Assembly (NCBI GenBank): GCA_001695595.3
Contig: MBPM02000087.1
Location: forward strand, 186,001-250,000
Source of the DNA: Plasmopara viticola
Taxonomy: Eukaryota; Oomycota; Peronosporomycetes; Peronosporales; Peronosporaceae
Direction: 5' to 3'
Length of the DNA stretch: 64,000 bases
Position 1 is the first letter of the stretch, and each line of letters starts with the position of its first letter. The notes beneath the pieces were generated by a model. The model was not told the origin of the DNA. It searched no databases and saw nothing but the letters and a program-made list of their open reading frames with translations. Position numbers and translations under genes: made by a program. This document shows, in pieces, positions 34,017 to 45,700 of this stretch.

Positions 34017-35585
34017 TTATTCAACTGACTTAAGATGCATCATGAGAGGATCCATCATGCCTAACGAAATGCCCTGCGTGTATGTGACGTCTTTCTGACC
34101 TGGAATTGGAGTCATTTCAAAGCGTCCAACGATGCTTGCAACGACAATCTTGGCTTCAAGAAGCGCCAGAGACTGACCAACACAAATCCGTGGACCGGCA
34201 CTAAAGGGCGCGAATTTGGTCGAAGTCATGGGGATGATTTCACCCGAGACGGTGTCAAGGAATCGCTCAGGTTTGAATTCCAACGCATCCTTGCCCCAGA
34301 CACTGGTAAGGCGTCCACACGAGAAGAGTGCAATACCAATGTCGGTATTTTTCGGTACAAATGTGCCGTCTGGAAACACCGTGTCTTTAATGCAGTGCGT
34401 GGTGATCAGTGGTCCCGATGGGTACAACCGCAACACCTCGCGGACGCATGCTTCAAGATACGGGACCTTGTTCACCTTTGCAGCCGTCGGAGCATACGCT
34501 TTGTCAGCTGTAAGCTCAGGGATTTCTTTCAAGAGCTCTGCCCGCAGCTTTGCTTCCACTCTGGGATTCTGGCTTAATAAGTGAAAGAGCCATCCAATAC
34601 AGTCGGCAGTCGTGTCGCGACCAGCAATGATTGATGCAATCGCAATGTTCCGCACCTCCACGGGGTTCACAGGCATGCCATTCGCTTCCATGTTGTCGAG
34701 TACAATCGATACAATGTCCTTGTCGGCAAGCGCTACTGGACGCCCGGCCTTTTGCTCTTTCACCCGTTGACGACGACGTTCAATGGCATCGGCAATAATG
34801 CCCATGATATGTTCGTCAATCACACGCACATTGTCCCTCATCTTCTTTTCGTCGCCCACATTGAGCCAGCGCCGTAGCTTCCAGTACCACATGGGCTGTT
34901 TAAAGCGCTTGCCGGCAAGAAATTGCGCCTCGTCCATCGCCTGGGCCAGAGGCTGGCAAGCGCCATTCATGGAATTCATTTGCGCACCAAAACCAATCTC
35001 CCCAAACACATCAAACGTGTAGCGATGCAGGAGCTCAAACACGTCCAACGGAGTGTTGGTCGCTGCCGCCGAGCTCAATAGATTCACGAGCTCGAGTGTA
35101 TACTTTTGCACGATCGGCGTCATGTGCTCGCGCAACGCGCGCGCACTAAAGAGCCCGACCACCACACTGCGCTGGCGCTTCCACACCTCGCCATTGGTCA
35201 AGACGATCCCGTCCCCTAACATATCGCAAAACACGTCGTGGATGTACTGACTTTTGGGGAAGATGTCAAATTGCGTCTTGAGCACGGCCTCGAGGTGGTC
35301 AGGCTTGGCAATAAACATCACATCGTCCTTGCCAGGGAGCCGCACAAGGAAAGCTTCGCCGTCGGTGGCCGCAAACTGGTCGGCGAGCCAGTCGTGCATG
35401 CGCGGCGCATTGGCAGCAAGTTCAAGGGCGTTGCCGAGTATGGGCAACGTACCCGGTAAGACAATTGCGTGTTTGATCTGGCCACTTTTACGCTTTTTCG
35501 AGGCTTGGGACCAATACAGTGTACCAAGCAATGCCGCGGTAAGGAGGCCAGGGACCATTGACGATTTGAGCCAAAACTGGAGCAT
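34017..35585 (-). CDS. Cytochrome P450, CYP86/CYP4-like fatty-acid hydroxylase type
   Basis: Membrane-bound haem monooxygenase. The start chosen is the ATG at 35583-35585 (MLQFWLKSSM), giving 522 aa and placing a hydrophobic anchor at residues 10-27. The 44 residues upstream in frame are Cys/His-rich and unlike a P450 start. Motifs: proline-rich hinge LPGTLPILGNA (43-53), C-helix WKRQR (135-139), I-helix AGRDTT (321-326), K-helix EVLR (383-386), PERF (439-442) and haem loop FSAGPRICVG (461-470) with the ligand Cys at 468. The AGRDTT and FSAGPRICVGQ forms are those of the CYP86 clan, which omega-hydroxylates fatty acids; oomycete CYP5014-5017 proteins are of this type. Substrate not shown by the sequence. 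Single exon. Confidence 0.94.
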   Translation of the reverse strand: MLQFWLKSSMVPGLLTAALLGTLYWSQASKKRKSGQIKHAIVLPGTLPILGNALELAANAPRMHDWLADQFAATDGEAFLVRLPGKDDVMFIAKPDHLEAVLKTQFDIFPKSQYIHDVFCDMLGDGIVLTNGEVWKRQRSVVVGLFSARALREHMTPIVQKYTLELVNLLSSAAATNTPLDVFELLHRYTFDVFGEIGFGAQMNSMNGACQPLAQAMDEAQFLAGKRFKQPMWYWKLRRWLNVGDEKKMRDNVRVIDEHIMGIIADAIERRRQRVKEQKAGRPVALADKDIVSIVLDNMEANGMPVNPVEVRNIAIASIIAGRDTTADCIGWLFHLLSQNPRVEAKLRAELLKEIPELTADKAYAPTAAKVNKVPYLEACVREVLRLYPSGPLITTHCIKDTVFPDGTFVPKNTDIGIALFSCGRLTSVWGKDALEFKPERFLDTVSGEIIPMTSTKFAPFSAGPRICVGQSLALLEAKIVVASIVGRFEMTPIPGQKDVTYTQGISLGMMDPLMMHLKSVE

Positions 35586-36724
35586 GTTGCACACGTGGTG
35601 CGTCTGATAATGACTCCGCGGAGGGCGCTGTGTGTGAGATTCAACTGAACAACGCGACGATTGAGCTATTTCCGGCACAAGCGTGCAGGAATTTTTGCAA
35701 ATACAGTAAGACGCCATAGAGCGATAGACCGCGGCGGAGAAATAGCAACGGGCATTGGTGCCGTTGGGTGCATGCAGCCCAAATAAATTTCACATTAAGT
35801 AGAGACTGGGCTCAATTTAGAAAGCGCTTGGCTAGACATGAATTCCCTCCTTCACTAGTTCACTTGACAGAGGTTACATATATATATATAGAGAGGGTAG
35901 AGCTTTAATTTGAAAGGCGAGACTGTCTGCTTTAGACGATAAATAGGGTAGAGCTTAATTTCTCAGGGGCTAGGCTGTCTGCTCAAGGTCAACGAATAGG
36001 GTAGAGCTGGGCTGGCAAGATAGCGTGACGCTCAAAAATTGTGTTTTGTGACCAATGAAGTGGCCAGAATCAACTTCAACTTGCGCCCAGAAGTCAACCC
36101 TTGCCAAATCGTTTTCTTCAGCTAGAAAACGACAAGGTTCTCTTACGTTTGCACCATTAAAAATGACTGACCAACGTCTAAAAGACTGACTTTATCGACA
36201 AAATTTCATGTTTAAAATAGGAAAGTTAAGGATGCGTGGTATGAGCGTATCTAAGAGACGCATCCCTCGAAGCCGTGCCTTTTTTGGCGTTGGACACATG
36301 GTGTAAAATACTTGGCACGAATGTCGGCGAGGAGTGGCATGTATGCCCCAATCCCTGATCGTGTCGACTAATTAAACGTCTCAGGTTTGCAAAGGGATGT
36401 ACGTTTTGGTGGCCGCATTCATAAAAGCGTACGATCAAAAAGCTGGCGCCCCCTTTTATTTACGTTTAGAATGCGTCACGTCCTCGGTACGTCCTGAGAG
36501 GCCTGTCGAAGAAAGACCTGAATAAGTGTTGTCCGAAGCATAGCCGAGGATTGTAAAGATAGCACGACAAACCGTAGACTACAACAGTCGACGCGCCTAA
36601 CACGTAGCTTGAGAAATCCGTGAATAATTTTACACTTTATAGTCTCGAATTACCACGCTTTCTTCCCGCGTACGTCTGTAGAGTGAACTAATTCCACATA
36701 TCCAAAGCTACTGCCAATTGCACC
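35586..36724. other. Intergenic with short tandem repeat
   Basis: At 35894-36010 a unit beginning AGGGTAGAGCT recurs three times (starts 35894, 35945 and 35998) at 51-53 bp spacing, preceded by a (TA)n run at about 35878-35890. No gene recognised in the rest. Confidence 0.6.
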
Positions 36725-37192
36725 TCAATCGTTCCACTGCTTTTTGCACCGCACACATTTGTAAAACGTGGTGGATGGCTCGTCGGCTGATCGAATCTGA
36801 ATCTGCATGAAGTACGCCTTGGTACATTCACAGTGTGGGCAGCGTGCTGCACACATGCACAGAGACAGAGATCCATACAATTAGCAACGCTGTCACATAC
36901 ACGACGCTCAACAGCAACGTACTCTCCGTCTGATCAACATTCTCCCATGCTTCCTCACCCCCCAGCACGTCATCCACCTGTTTGCGCTGCAGTGGCACTT
37001 TCTTCTCGACTTTTTCATGAATCGGAAACAAATAGGGACACGTCTGGCAAAAGAAGCGCATGCCATCGGACTGTGCAGTTGAATAGCAAGACACATTGCG
37101 GTTAGTCAAAGACATGGGAATTGTAGAGCGGCATCAACACGTACATCGGGCTCGACGAGCAAAATGTTGCCACATGCCGGGCAAAAGTGCAT
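36725..37192 (-). CDS. RNA polymerase III subunit RPC11 (POLR3K / yeast Rpc11), 3 exons
   Basis: Small TFIIS-like subunit needed for transcript cleavage and termination/re-initiation by Pol III. Exons 37145-37192, 36923-37070 and 36725-36846 join in phase to 105 aa, the usual family length. The N-terminal zinc ribbon reads MHFCPACGN and CQTCPYLF. The linker carries the near-invariant VDDVLGGEEAWENVDQTE. The C-terminal ribbon reads CPHCECTKAYFMQIQIRSADEPSTTFYKCVRC, including the catalytic acidic hairpin RSADEP shared with TFIIS (RSADEPMT). Ends KKQWND. Every conserved position I know of is present, so the gene should be functional. It was invisible as one frame because of its introns. Confidence 0.96.
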
Positions 37193-38069
37193 CGGGAAGC
37201 AAGTGAATGGTGGTCACACTGGGCAACGAATTTTGGCCAATCAGGGAACGGAGACAATCGACTGCTTCAATGTCGGAGATGCTCTTTTGTAGTGCCATGA
37301 ACACGAAATACTTTACGTTTGATAGGATCGCAACTTGTCGAGAAGACATGGGTGGTTGCTGGATGCGTAGGCGCCATTGAAGACGAGAAGGGCTTTTTAG
37401 AAAGTGATATATATGGCATGTCCTGTAGAATGAAAGTTGCATTAGCTAGTGTGGTGGGTGCTGCGATACAGCAGCGCAATGCTGTGCAAGAGATGTGGGG
37501 CAACACATGGCAAAAATGACTGAGGCCAGTCCAGCTGACATATCTAACTGGTGCCGGGTAATATCCTGCCATGCTAACTCCGTTTGTGGAGGTTTTGTGT
37601 CGATGGCTGGCGGCTGGGTGGCATGCAGTGCAGTACTAGAAACGACGTTGAGATTTTTGCCTCTTCGTTGACTGTCCATATGGTTGATCATCGGGATACA
37701 CAAGGGACCTATCGTCATCATGCTCTTCCTTTCCAACTTCTGACTTGATTGCACATGACTTTTGTAGGTACTCCATCAGTCAATCAGTCGCTACCTCTGT
37801 CGTGGAAGAAGTCGCTCCTCTATCGTCGAGTGCTCTGTTAGCTTTTCAATATCATTACAACAAAGATGCATGCCAAGCTATTCGCCATCTAAAGTATCAA
37901 ATGACTAGACAGAGTAACGCGAAAAACACGATCAAGGCAAGTTTCATGCGAGTTTTTAGATTGCCATGTGACGTGCACACGGCATGTGCTGTTAATGCCA
38001 GTGATTAAGCATCCTACCCTTACCCCCTCCACATCCTCGATTGCGAATAGTGAACCTTACGTCTCTTGT
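37193..38069. other. Coding-like short frames on both strands, unresolved
   Basis: On the minus strand a frame with an ATG near 37777 reads MEYLQKSCAIKSEVG and ends in TKRQKSQRRF at about 37638. Another minus frame (to 37193) overlaps the RPC11 start. On the plus strand, 37319-37519 and 37745-38008 are open and protein-like. I cannot join any set into a convincing gene, nor see a known domain. Confidence 0.3.
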
Positions 38070-39614
38070 TTACGGCATGGAGTCGTCGGGGCGCTTGATG
38101 ATCACCGTCTTGCTTTCGAGATAATTGCGTAGACCCAACTCGCCTTGTTCCCGTCCAAGGCCCGACTTGTTAAAGCCTCCAAACGGTGTGTTGGCTTCAA
38201 TCACGGCGTAGCAGTTGACGTAAACGGTCCCGGCACGCACGCCATTCGAGATTTTGATGGCATGGTCGAGGTTGGACGTGCAGACACCCGCGCCGAGGCC
38301 ATACTCCGACTTGTTGGCTCGTGCAATGACCTCGTCAATGGTTTTAAACTTGAGAATCGACATGACGGGCCCAAAGATCTCTTCCCGCGCAATCACCATG
38401 TCCTCCGTCACGTCCGCAAACACGGTCGGTTCAATATAAAACCCTTTCGTCCCCCACCGCTTGCCGCCACACACGAGCCGCGCTCCTTCCTTCTTCCCCA
38501 CGTCAATGTAGTGCAAGATTTGCTCAAACTTGGCCTTGTCAATCTGTGGACCGTGTTGGACCGACAAGTCGCGCGGGTCCCCAATCTTGAGCGACGACGC
38601 GGCGTCCCGCGACCGACGCACAAACTCGTCGTAAATGCCCTCTTGCACGTAGACGCGGCTCCCTGAAATGCACAATTGACCGGCGTTTAGAAACAGCCCA
38701 AATTGCGATTGGTGGATGGCCAGGTCCAAGTCTGTGTCATCGAGGATAATGTTGGCCGACTTGCCCCCGAGTTCGAGACTAATCCGCTTGAGGTTCGCCT
38801 CGTGCGCCGTGCGCATGACGGTCAAGCCCGTCGCGGAAGAGCCCGTGAGCGCAATCTTGTCCACGTCCGGGTGCTGCGCCAAGTGCGTCCCGACCGTGCT
38901 CCCGCTCCCCGTGACCATGTTGACCACACCGTTGGGAAAGCCCGCGGCGACAATGAGTTCGGCCACCCGCAAGGCCGTGAGCGACGTTTGCATGGCGGGT
39001 TTGAGCACGACCGTGTTGCCAGTCGTCAGCGCCGGGCCGAGTTTCCACGCCAGCATGATGAGCGGGTAATTCCACGGCGTGATCTGGCCACAGACGCCCA
39101 CGGGTTCTTCCTTCGTGTAGCACAAATACGGGCCCGGGATCGGGATCGTCGTCCCGTGGATCTTGTCGGCAAACCCAGCATAGTACCGAAGCGTGTTGAT
39201 ACAAGCTTGGACGTCGACAATGCGCGTGAGGACGCGCGGCTTTCCAGCATCGAGGGATTCCAGGTCCGCCAACTCGTCGCCATGCTCTTCAATGAGGTCG
39301 GCCAAGCGGTACAAGAGTCGCCCGCGCTCGACGGCATCCATGGTACGCCATGTCCCGTTGAAAGCGGTACGTGCAGCGTGTACCGCTGCATCAACGTCTG
39401 CCGTCGTGGCTTCGGCCACTGCCGCAATCTTCTCTTCGGTGGCGGGATTAACCGTATCAAACGTTGCACCCGTTGACGACGGCACGAATTGATTGTTGAT
39501 GAATAGATTCGTTTGCCGCACAAGTGGTGTCGTGGCAAATGAACGCAGTCGTAGGCAAGACGTGGAGGTGCGGACAAGAGTGGGGACCAAGTGGCGTAGT
39601 ACATGGCGCTGCAT
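38070..39614 (-). CDS. Mitochondrial-type aldehyde dehydrogenase (ALDH2/ALDH1 class)
   Basis: NAD(P)-dependent oxidation of aldehydes to acids. The start chosen is the ATG at 39612-39614 (MQRHVLRHLVPTLVRTSTS), which gives 514 aa and a clear mitochondrial presequence rich in R, L, T and S. The longer in-frame extension to 39848 lacks family similarity and is probably 5' UTR. Signature residues: TPWNYP with the oxyanion Asn 182, VLKPA with Lys 205, LELGGKS with the general base Glu 281, and NAGQLCISGSR with the nucleophile Cys 315 (human ALDH2 has CCC here; the middle Cys is kept). NCYAVIEANTPFGGFNKSGLGRE near the C-terminus is the usual ALDH motif. Single exon, strongly GC-rich in third positions, unlike its AT-rich surroundings, as expected for a highly expressed gene. 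Confidence 0.95.
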   Translation of the reverse strand: MQRHVLRHLVPTLVRTSTSCLRLRSFATTPLVRQTNLFINNQFVPSSTGATFDTVNPATEEKIAAVAEATTADVDAAVHAARTAFNGTWRTMDAVERGRLLYRLADLIEEHGDELADLESLDAGKPRVLTRIVDVQACINTLRYYAGFADKIHGTTIPIPGPYLCYTKEEPVGVCGQITPWNYPLIMLAWKLGPALTTGNTVVLKPAMQTSLTALRVAELIVAAGFPNGVVNMVTGSGSTVGTHLAQHPDVDKIALTGSSATGLTVMRTAHEANLKRISLELGGKSANIILDDTDLDLAIHQSQFGLFLNAGQLCISGSRVYVQEGIYDEFVRRSRDAASSLKIGDPRDLSVQHGPQIDKAKFEQILHYIDVGKKEGARLVCGGKRWGTKGFYIEPTVFADVTEDMVIAREEIFGPVMSILKFKTIDEVIARANKSEYGLGAGVCTSNLDHAIKISNGVRAGTVYVNCYAVIEANTPFGGFNKSGLGREQGELGLRNYLESKTVIIKRPDDSMP

Positions 39615-42561
39615 GGCGGTCGTGGAAAGTTGGCAGGGATTTGCGATGATTTGCGATGGGTAAAATGATATATGGCAGCCCACTTGACGCAGCCACAGTC
39701 GTACAGGGGTGCAAGTCATTGAAAACGTGTTGCGTTGTGGTATATATGGACCGTCAGTGGCGATGTGGACCCCCTCAAGGATAAGCGCTGCAGCTTCTTT
39801 GCGACGAAACAAATCTCTTTTGCGTGGTACTCGGTACATTGACGACAACGCGGGACTGTTCTTTGTACTCTAGCGATAGACCACGGAGCGCGCCGATCGT
39901 CTCCCGTAATTTAAGCTCCACATGTCTTGACCTGATGGCGGTACACTTGTACCGACAATGTTGCACCAGACTTTTCTGCTCTTTGCGGGTACCGCACAAT
40001 TATTGTCGCACTTTTTCAAGTGCATACTTGCAGGTTGCAAAGCCTCGCGTATAAAGCAATGACAAATAGCTGTAACACGCCAAATAAATATTGGTACCAA
40101 TTATTTTGCAAGGGAATCTGACGCCATATCTTTTCAAGGACAAGAGCACTAAAAAGTTATACCGCACCATTGCTTTTTCTTACGTTTACAGAAAGCTAGC
40201 CAAGGAAGGAAAGCAGACCACAACCTCGACGTCTTAGCAAAGGACGAGTCCTCGATTGCACCCATTTTGTACGTGTACTACCAATGTTGCAAGAATAAGT
40301 TGTACGGGTACAAAAACAAATGTACTCGTTTTTGCATCATTGTACACCAACTTCATAGAGGTCATAAGGACAATTCACCCAAACCCGATTCTGACTCATG
40401 GTACGGTTAGGGTATACAGTCGGCTTTTTGAAAGCCCTTAATTATTTAGAAAGTACTTATCCGTAGACTTTATGTTCAAAGCTGATGGGAATACAAAGAG
40501 GCGGCAAGCTTTAAAGAATTTGCTGTCAAGTTCATGTGGGACAAAGATACAGGCAGCAAACTTCCAGCAACGACTCAGCTGAGGCTGCTCGCGCATTTAG
40601 ACGATTATAGTGACACCTGGATGGCTTTCGTGCTCTCTTAGAGTCGACCGCAAATTCTCGACAAGCCAAACTCAACCCAGAGCCAAATTGATTTTCCACA
40701 ACTTTGGTAAAAGCCAATTTCATCGAGAGCTGTTAAGCTCTCACAAACTTAGTACTCTAGTGTATCAAATACATACCCCTTATGAGGACGTGGTTCCTTT
40801 CCAGCCGGGTGCTTCCCTTCTAGCGTCCAAGTTACGTGGCTTGCCAAAGCAGCAAATAGCTGCTTCGTTTGGCATCAGTTAAGCTCTTCAAGAATCGACC
40901 CGAGTCAGAGATCTTACAAATAGCTACGCATCCGCGACATTCCAGCAAAACGAACACGTCTGTGGTCGTTTACCTCTTTAAGAGAAGCTTACACCCTTTG
41001 GTGTTTGCACTTGAAAGGTTTGAGTGCGAGGCAGGCCTAACCGATCTCATGCGTTCATGAACACAGTAACCTTGTGCTGTTCGGTTAGTGGCGCTTAATT
41101 GCCGGAAGAAGAAGAAATATCTCGACTACTCCTTAATGTATCTATTCAACACGAACTACGTTGATGAAGCAATCTTATGGCTAGATGCTGTTTTAGAGGC
41201 CATTGCTACCTTCTCGATCCGGTAAAAATCTCTGGTTTCTTTTCCTCCAACGATGATAATTATAAGCTTGATCAGCGTGGAATCAAAGGTAAGTGCTAAA
41301 CCTGAGCCAAAACGATTTGGGCGTTTGAGCTTAAATTTTGCTTTAAGACCTCGAAAGTTCACGGAGATTGTAACTGCTTGGAAGCAGGCAGGGCCGGAAT
41401 TATAGCCATCTTCTCAGGCACAAAGAAGCCAACGATTTTCTAAGCAGTGTGAGCTGCTTGTTCTACGAATGCGGGAAAATGGATATATTCTTCTGAAGCC
41501 TTCACGAGAGTTCGGATAGACAATCTATTCGTGTGGGCGTTCGATTGACTGCAAAGTGCTATGGGGTCACACAGCACCTTGCACAGAGGAAGTGTACAGT
41601 AAGATATGAGATTTTCTAGTGAGTGGCCACATTTCACTGCTAGGAAGATCGACGTGAGCAAAAGATTGCAGCCTAAAGATTTATTTTTTTAAAAAAATAG
41701 TGTACTTCTGGTCCTGTTTACAACTCTTCATACGCATTGGAATCTAGTTCTTCGATCGTAGCAGGAGCTACATCCAAGTGATATCCTTCGAGATACTTTG
41801 GTACGCTTGGCAGTATAAATGTCAATAAGTGCCTAGGTGCCACCATGCTTAAAGAACTTCTTACCAGCAAGGAGTCAGCTTTTTAATATACTAATTAAAC
41901 TATGTGTACACCCTCCTCTAATAGTTTCGTTCATCACACCTCTGTCCAAATGTGTTTAGTTATAACGATGGTCACACAAGCATAAAGGAATAACCCGGGT
42001 GGTTTGACTATGATCACTCCAGCTATCAAAAGTATCTGCTCTGCATTACCCGCGCCTTCACACTGTAGGTGGCGCTTGCATCTCGGGCGGCAAGACATAA
42101 ATAGCTCGGCTGCCAAAGCTCTGCTCGGGAATAAAATTCGATGAAGTGGCTTACAACTCCATCGTGACGGTAAGCGCGTGCATGCCGTAGGTGGTTTACA
42201 GACAGCAGCAGTTCGGAATAGTGCAAAAGATAAGGTGCACCGCGAGAGCTCCGACATGATCTTGCGCTTACAAAAATTAGATTAATTAACAGTATTGATT
42301 GATCGTCTTTCCCGGGCATCGACTAAGCCTAAATATATGTTTGACTTGTCTATTAGCTCACTAGCCAAGAACTTTCCTCACCCTTCGAGCCAGAAAAGCT
42401 CGAGAAAGTTAGTAAAACAAGAATTGATTTACGATGCTCTCACTGACAATGCCACCACGAAGATAGTGAACCTTGAACCGTTTATCAAAGGTATATTTCT
42501 AAAGTGGTTATTGGGATCATCAGCGCAGCGTGCAATAGCTCTGACCGCCGGGTACTGACGC
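39615..42561. other. Gene-poor stretch
   Basis: Nearly 3 kb beyond the ALDH leader with no recognised gene. Open frames are short (up to about 107 codons) and without motifs. Confidence 0.5.
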
Positions 42562-42744
42562 GTCAACCAATGCCCACCCTGAGGATTGACCTCTTCATCG
42601 TCGGTCGTACAGAGAGTAAATGGAGTGCGTCGTCTCCATTTACATCGTCGGTCGTACAGAGAGTAAATGGAGTGCGTCGTCTCCATTCACTCTCTGTACG
42701 ACCGACGATGAAGAGGTCAATCCTCAGGGTGGGCATTGGTTGAC
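42562..42744. mobile_element. Fold-back element: 64-bp inverted repeats around a 47-bp tandem duplication
   Basis: Left arm 42562-42625 (GTCAACCAATGCC...) and right arm 42681-42744 (...GGCATTGGTTGAC) are reverse complements with a single mismatch. Inside, a 47-bp unit starting CATCGTCGGTCG is present twice in tandem (42596-42642 and 42643-42689). No target-site duplication is evident just outside. It could be a small fold-back/MITE-like element or the product of a template-switch event. Confidence 0.8.
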
Positions 42745-45700
42745 AGATAGATGTAGGCCACGGTGCCGAGCAACATGCTGATCTGCTCCAGACAATGTAA
42801 GGGCCTTGAAAGGAAATAGATCGCGTTGCGGTTACAAAAAAAAATCGGCTTAAAGTGAACTTCTGTTCTTGCGCACAAATATAATGGCTATGCGCGTGGT
42901 ATAAGCATCGCATAATCATCAGCTTCACGGATTTACTCACTTTCTTTAGAAGTTACAAGATAAGAGTGGCTTAAACCCGAAGTGGCGATGCTCCTCAGCA
43001 CCGACATTCCTAGTATGTATTTAAAAATAATTTACTGGGATCGGGTGAATTTTAAAAGCGATTTAGCACAGATATCAAACACTTGATATATTTTTTTACA
43101 GTAAAAGCGATTAGCTCATTTGATTGGTCGGAGAGGACTGACCACCGGCTCTCTAAACAATAACAAGGCAGGGGCTGAGAGGGCAAGTCTTGCGCGCGAG
43201 TATAGAGTTACATCTGTCACATTTCAGCGTGCGGGTAAAACAATTCACGGGGAAAAGTTTTAGGTGTGGTAATGATCCTTCCTGATATTCACTTATAAAA
43301 ACATTGCCGGACTTCATTTTTCACTGACTGACAAGATTTAAGTAAGTGCCCGTCGATTGAGTTCTTGCTTACGAAGCTCTAAATTTTTTATATAAGATTG
43401 CAGCAGCCTTTGGTCTGTCACGGTGGAGACAGTCGAATGGGCCTCATGAGCTATGTGAAACAAGATCACCGGGCCACTTCACGATAGGTCTTGATGCCCG
43501 TTAAAGTACTTTAACTTCATTATGTATGTTGCATCAAGATGCAGCAAGCCTGGGCTGGAACAGAATACAGGTTGAAGCCGCTCCCGCCTTGGCTTTACGC
43601 TTTTTCCGTGACATAAATCAGCCCGGATGCATGTGCTATGAATTGCTCACGAGATCGCCTTGACGGTCAAACAGCAGCTTTCTCGAGCGACTTCCATCTC
43701 TTAGAACTATAGAGTAGCTTAATCTCTTCGTTCGTAGGCCCCCTGACCTTCACGGTCGGACAGACTACCGTGCATTTCAACGTAATGTCTCTTAGCCGAT
43801 CACTTGCCTTGGTAGTAAGCTCTGGACTCGGCCGGCTATTTTGACTGGGTGCGCTGACACCGCCGCTAAAACCTTGCAAGCAATTAATTGCACTGTAGCG
43901 GCACTGACTCCATTGAATATCAAAGCGTGCATAACAAATTAATAAGTGTTGATGAAAAAACGAGACTTTTTCAACGACAATACCCTTCACAAAATTTACA
44001 CTTTTCGCCAGAACTTTCGTAATGTTATAAAACTGGAATGGTCTAGAATATTTAAAGGCATTGAGCAGGTCATTAGACCATGAACAAGCTTCATGTTAAG
44101 CCTTCAGTACATGAATTTGTCTTCCTATTGATGTTCGAAAACTACATGGCTTGTCTTACATAATATGATGACACGAGATATTCCGAAATACACAGTGTTT
44201 GTGTACTCCCGTTGTAACAAGACTTTAACATCTCAAAGCTATACAAGTCGAATATGCATGTGTGTCAGACATCATCGTTGTGACTTGTGTCGCTTCAGAA
44301 AAGCCTTCAAAGCAACCAAATAAGCAAATTGAATTCAGCAACTTTTTACAACAACAAAATGAGCCACATAATTCAGCCGAATTCTGGCACCCAACTGCTT
44401 CATTAATTCTACCGAATGCATTAAGAAGGCTGTTGCAAGAAACATCTTCACAAAAAGAGTCAAACTCACAATGCTTGGGTACCACGCAGTAAGCGCGTTA
44501 TGCTATCAGATCACGACTTGGTTGCTTAAAGAGCACAACTGCTGCTCTTGAAGTAAATTGGTACCTTCGGTACGGATTTACCGGGCTAAGGTCTGCCAGC
44601 GGGCTGTCGTTCTGCAGCGTATAATTCGTAATGTTATGCTCTTGTGAGCACAGATTCCGAAGTGGGCACTAAGGGCCACGAGCTAAGCTTGCTCATGCTG
44701 TCTACGACGTCAGTACAGTCTTGAGGAGATAGAGCCTTCAACTATGAAGCGTTTATGGAGTGGAAATATACTGTCAATATCACAAGCCCTGAAACTTTCT
44801 TTGGCAACGTCGGCTGCAAGAATGCTCTTCACGTAATAATGGCGCTCGGCATTTTACCAAGGAGCGGGAAATAAGCCTTGTCCTGACATCGTGCGGCATC
44901 TGCACGCTGTCTACTCTAACGCACTCACAAATGGCAATTAATGGATGCTACATAAAAGCTAGTGAGCCGTCACGCCGGGATGAGCAACCCGCGCAGAGCA
45001 AGTGTGCTATATCAGCGACTGAGTTGTCATCCGACGGAATATCGTGTGTAGGCTGGTACGCCGCGTGATACTTGGATGTCACGAGCTAAGTTGTGTCGTG
45101 AGGATACTGTTTGAAACAGACTTCGACGATGAATAAGGTCCAGACGACCAGAATAGAGTCTGTTCATCGTGATGAGCTTTGCAACTTATCTTACTGCTGC
45201 ATAAATTTCTGAGAAGTGGCACAATGATGTCTGATGAACAGAAAGCTCAAAAGGTGCCTGACTGGTACGGACTTCAGTATCTAAAGTCTTAAAGGGGAGA
45301 ATAAAACAAGCTTACACAAATACGGTGTGTATAGCACTGATTGGCTGTACTACGATATTATGTGACACAAGTTAAGTGCTGCAAAAAGAAGGCAACGCTC
45401 AGGAGCAGGAAAGCAGTACACCACTGCTCAAGGCTAATAACAAGAAGTGATATGCAAATTAATAACTGTACGACATTCATCGCTCAAGGCTTTTTATCAG
45501 TAAACCTGTATCAAGTTCAGCGTATGCTTCAAAGCGTATAAAACCTTCGGTACTTTACAAACAACAACTCTTAAAGAGCCATCTGAGACTTGCTTTAAGT
45601 CTTAGTGTAGAACAAGGGTCAGGGACCTGAACTCACGCTGTCCTGAAGCAAAGAGCAACTACAGCCCTACTGCGGACAGCATCAACGATGGAGGTCATTA

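Noticed and set aside
35586..35717. 44-residue N-terminal extension of the P450
   Set aside because: Cys/His-rich and polar; the ATG at 35585 places the membrane anchor at the normal distance.
38703..39476. 257-codon plus-strand frame opposite the ALDH gene
   Set aside because: Arg/Asp/His-rich antisense frame typical of complement to biased codons; ALDH on the other strand is certain.
39615..39848. 78-residue N-terminal extension of ALDH
   Set aside because: No similarity to the family, and the internal ATG at 39614 starts an excellent mitochondrial presequence.
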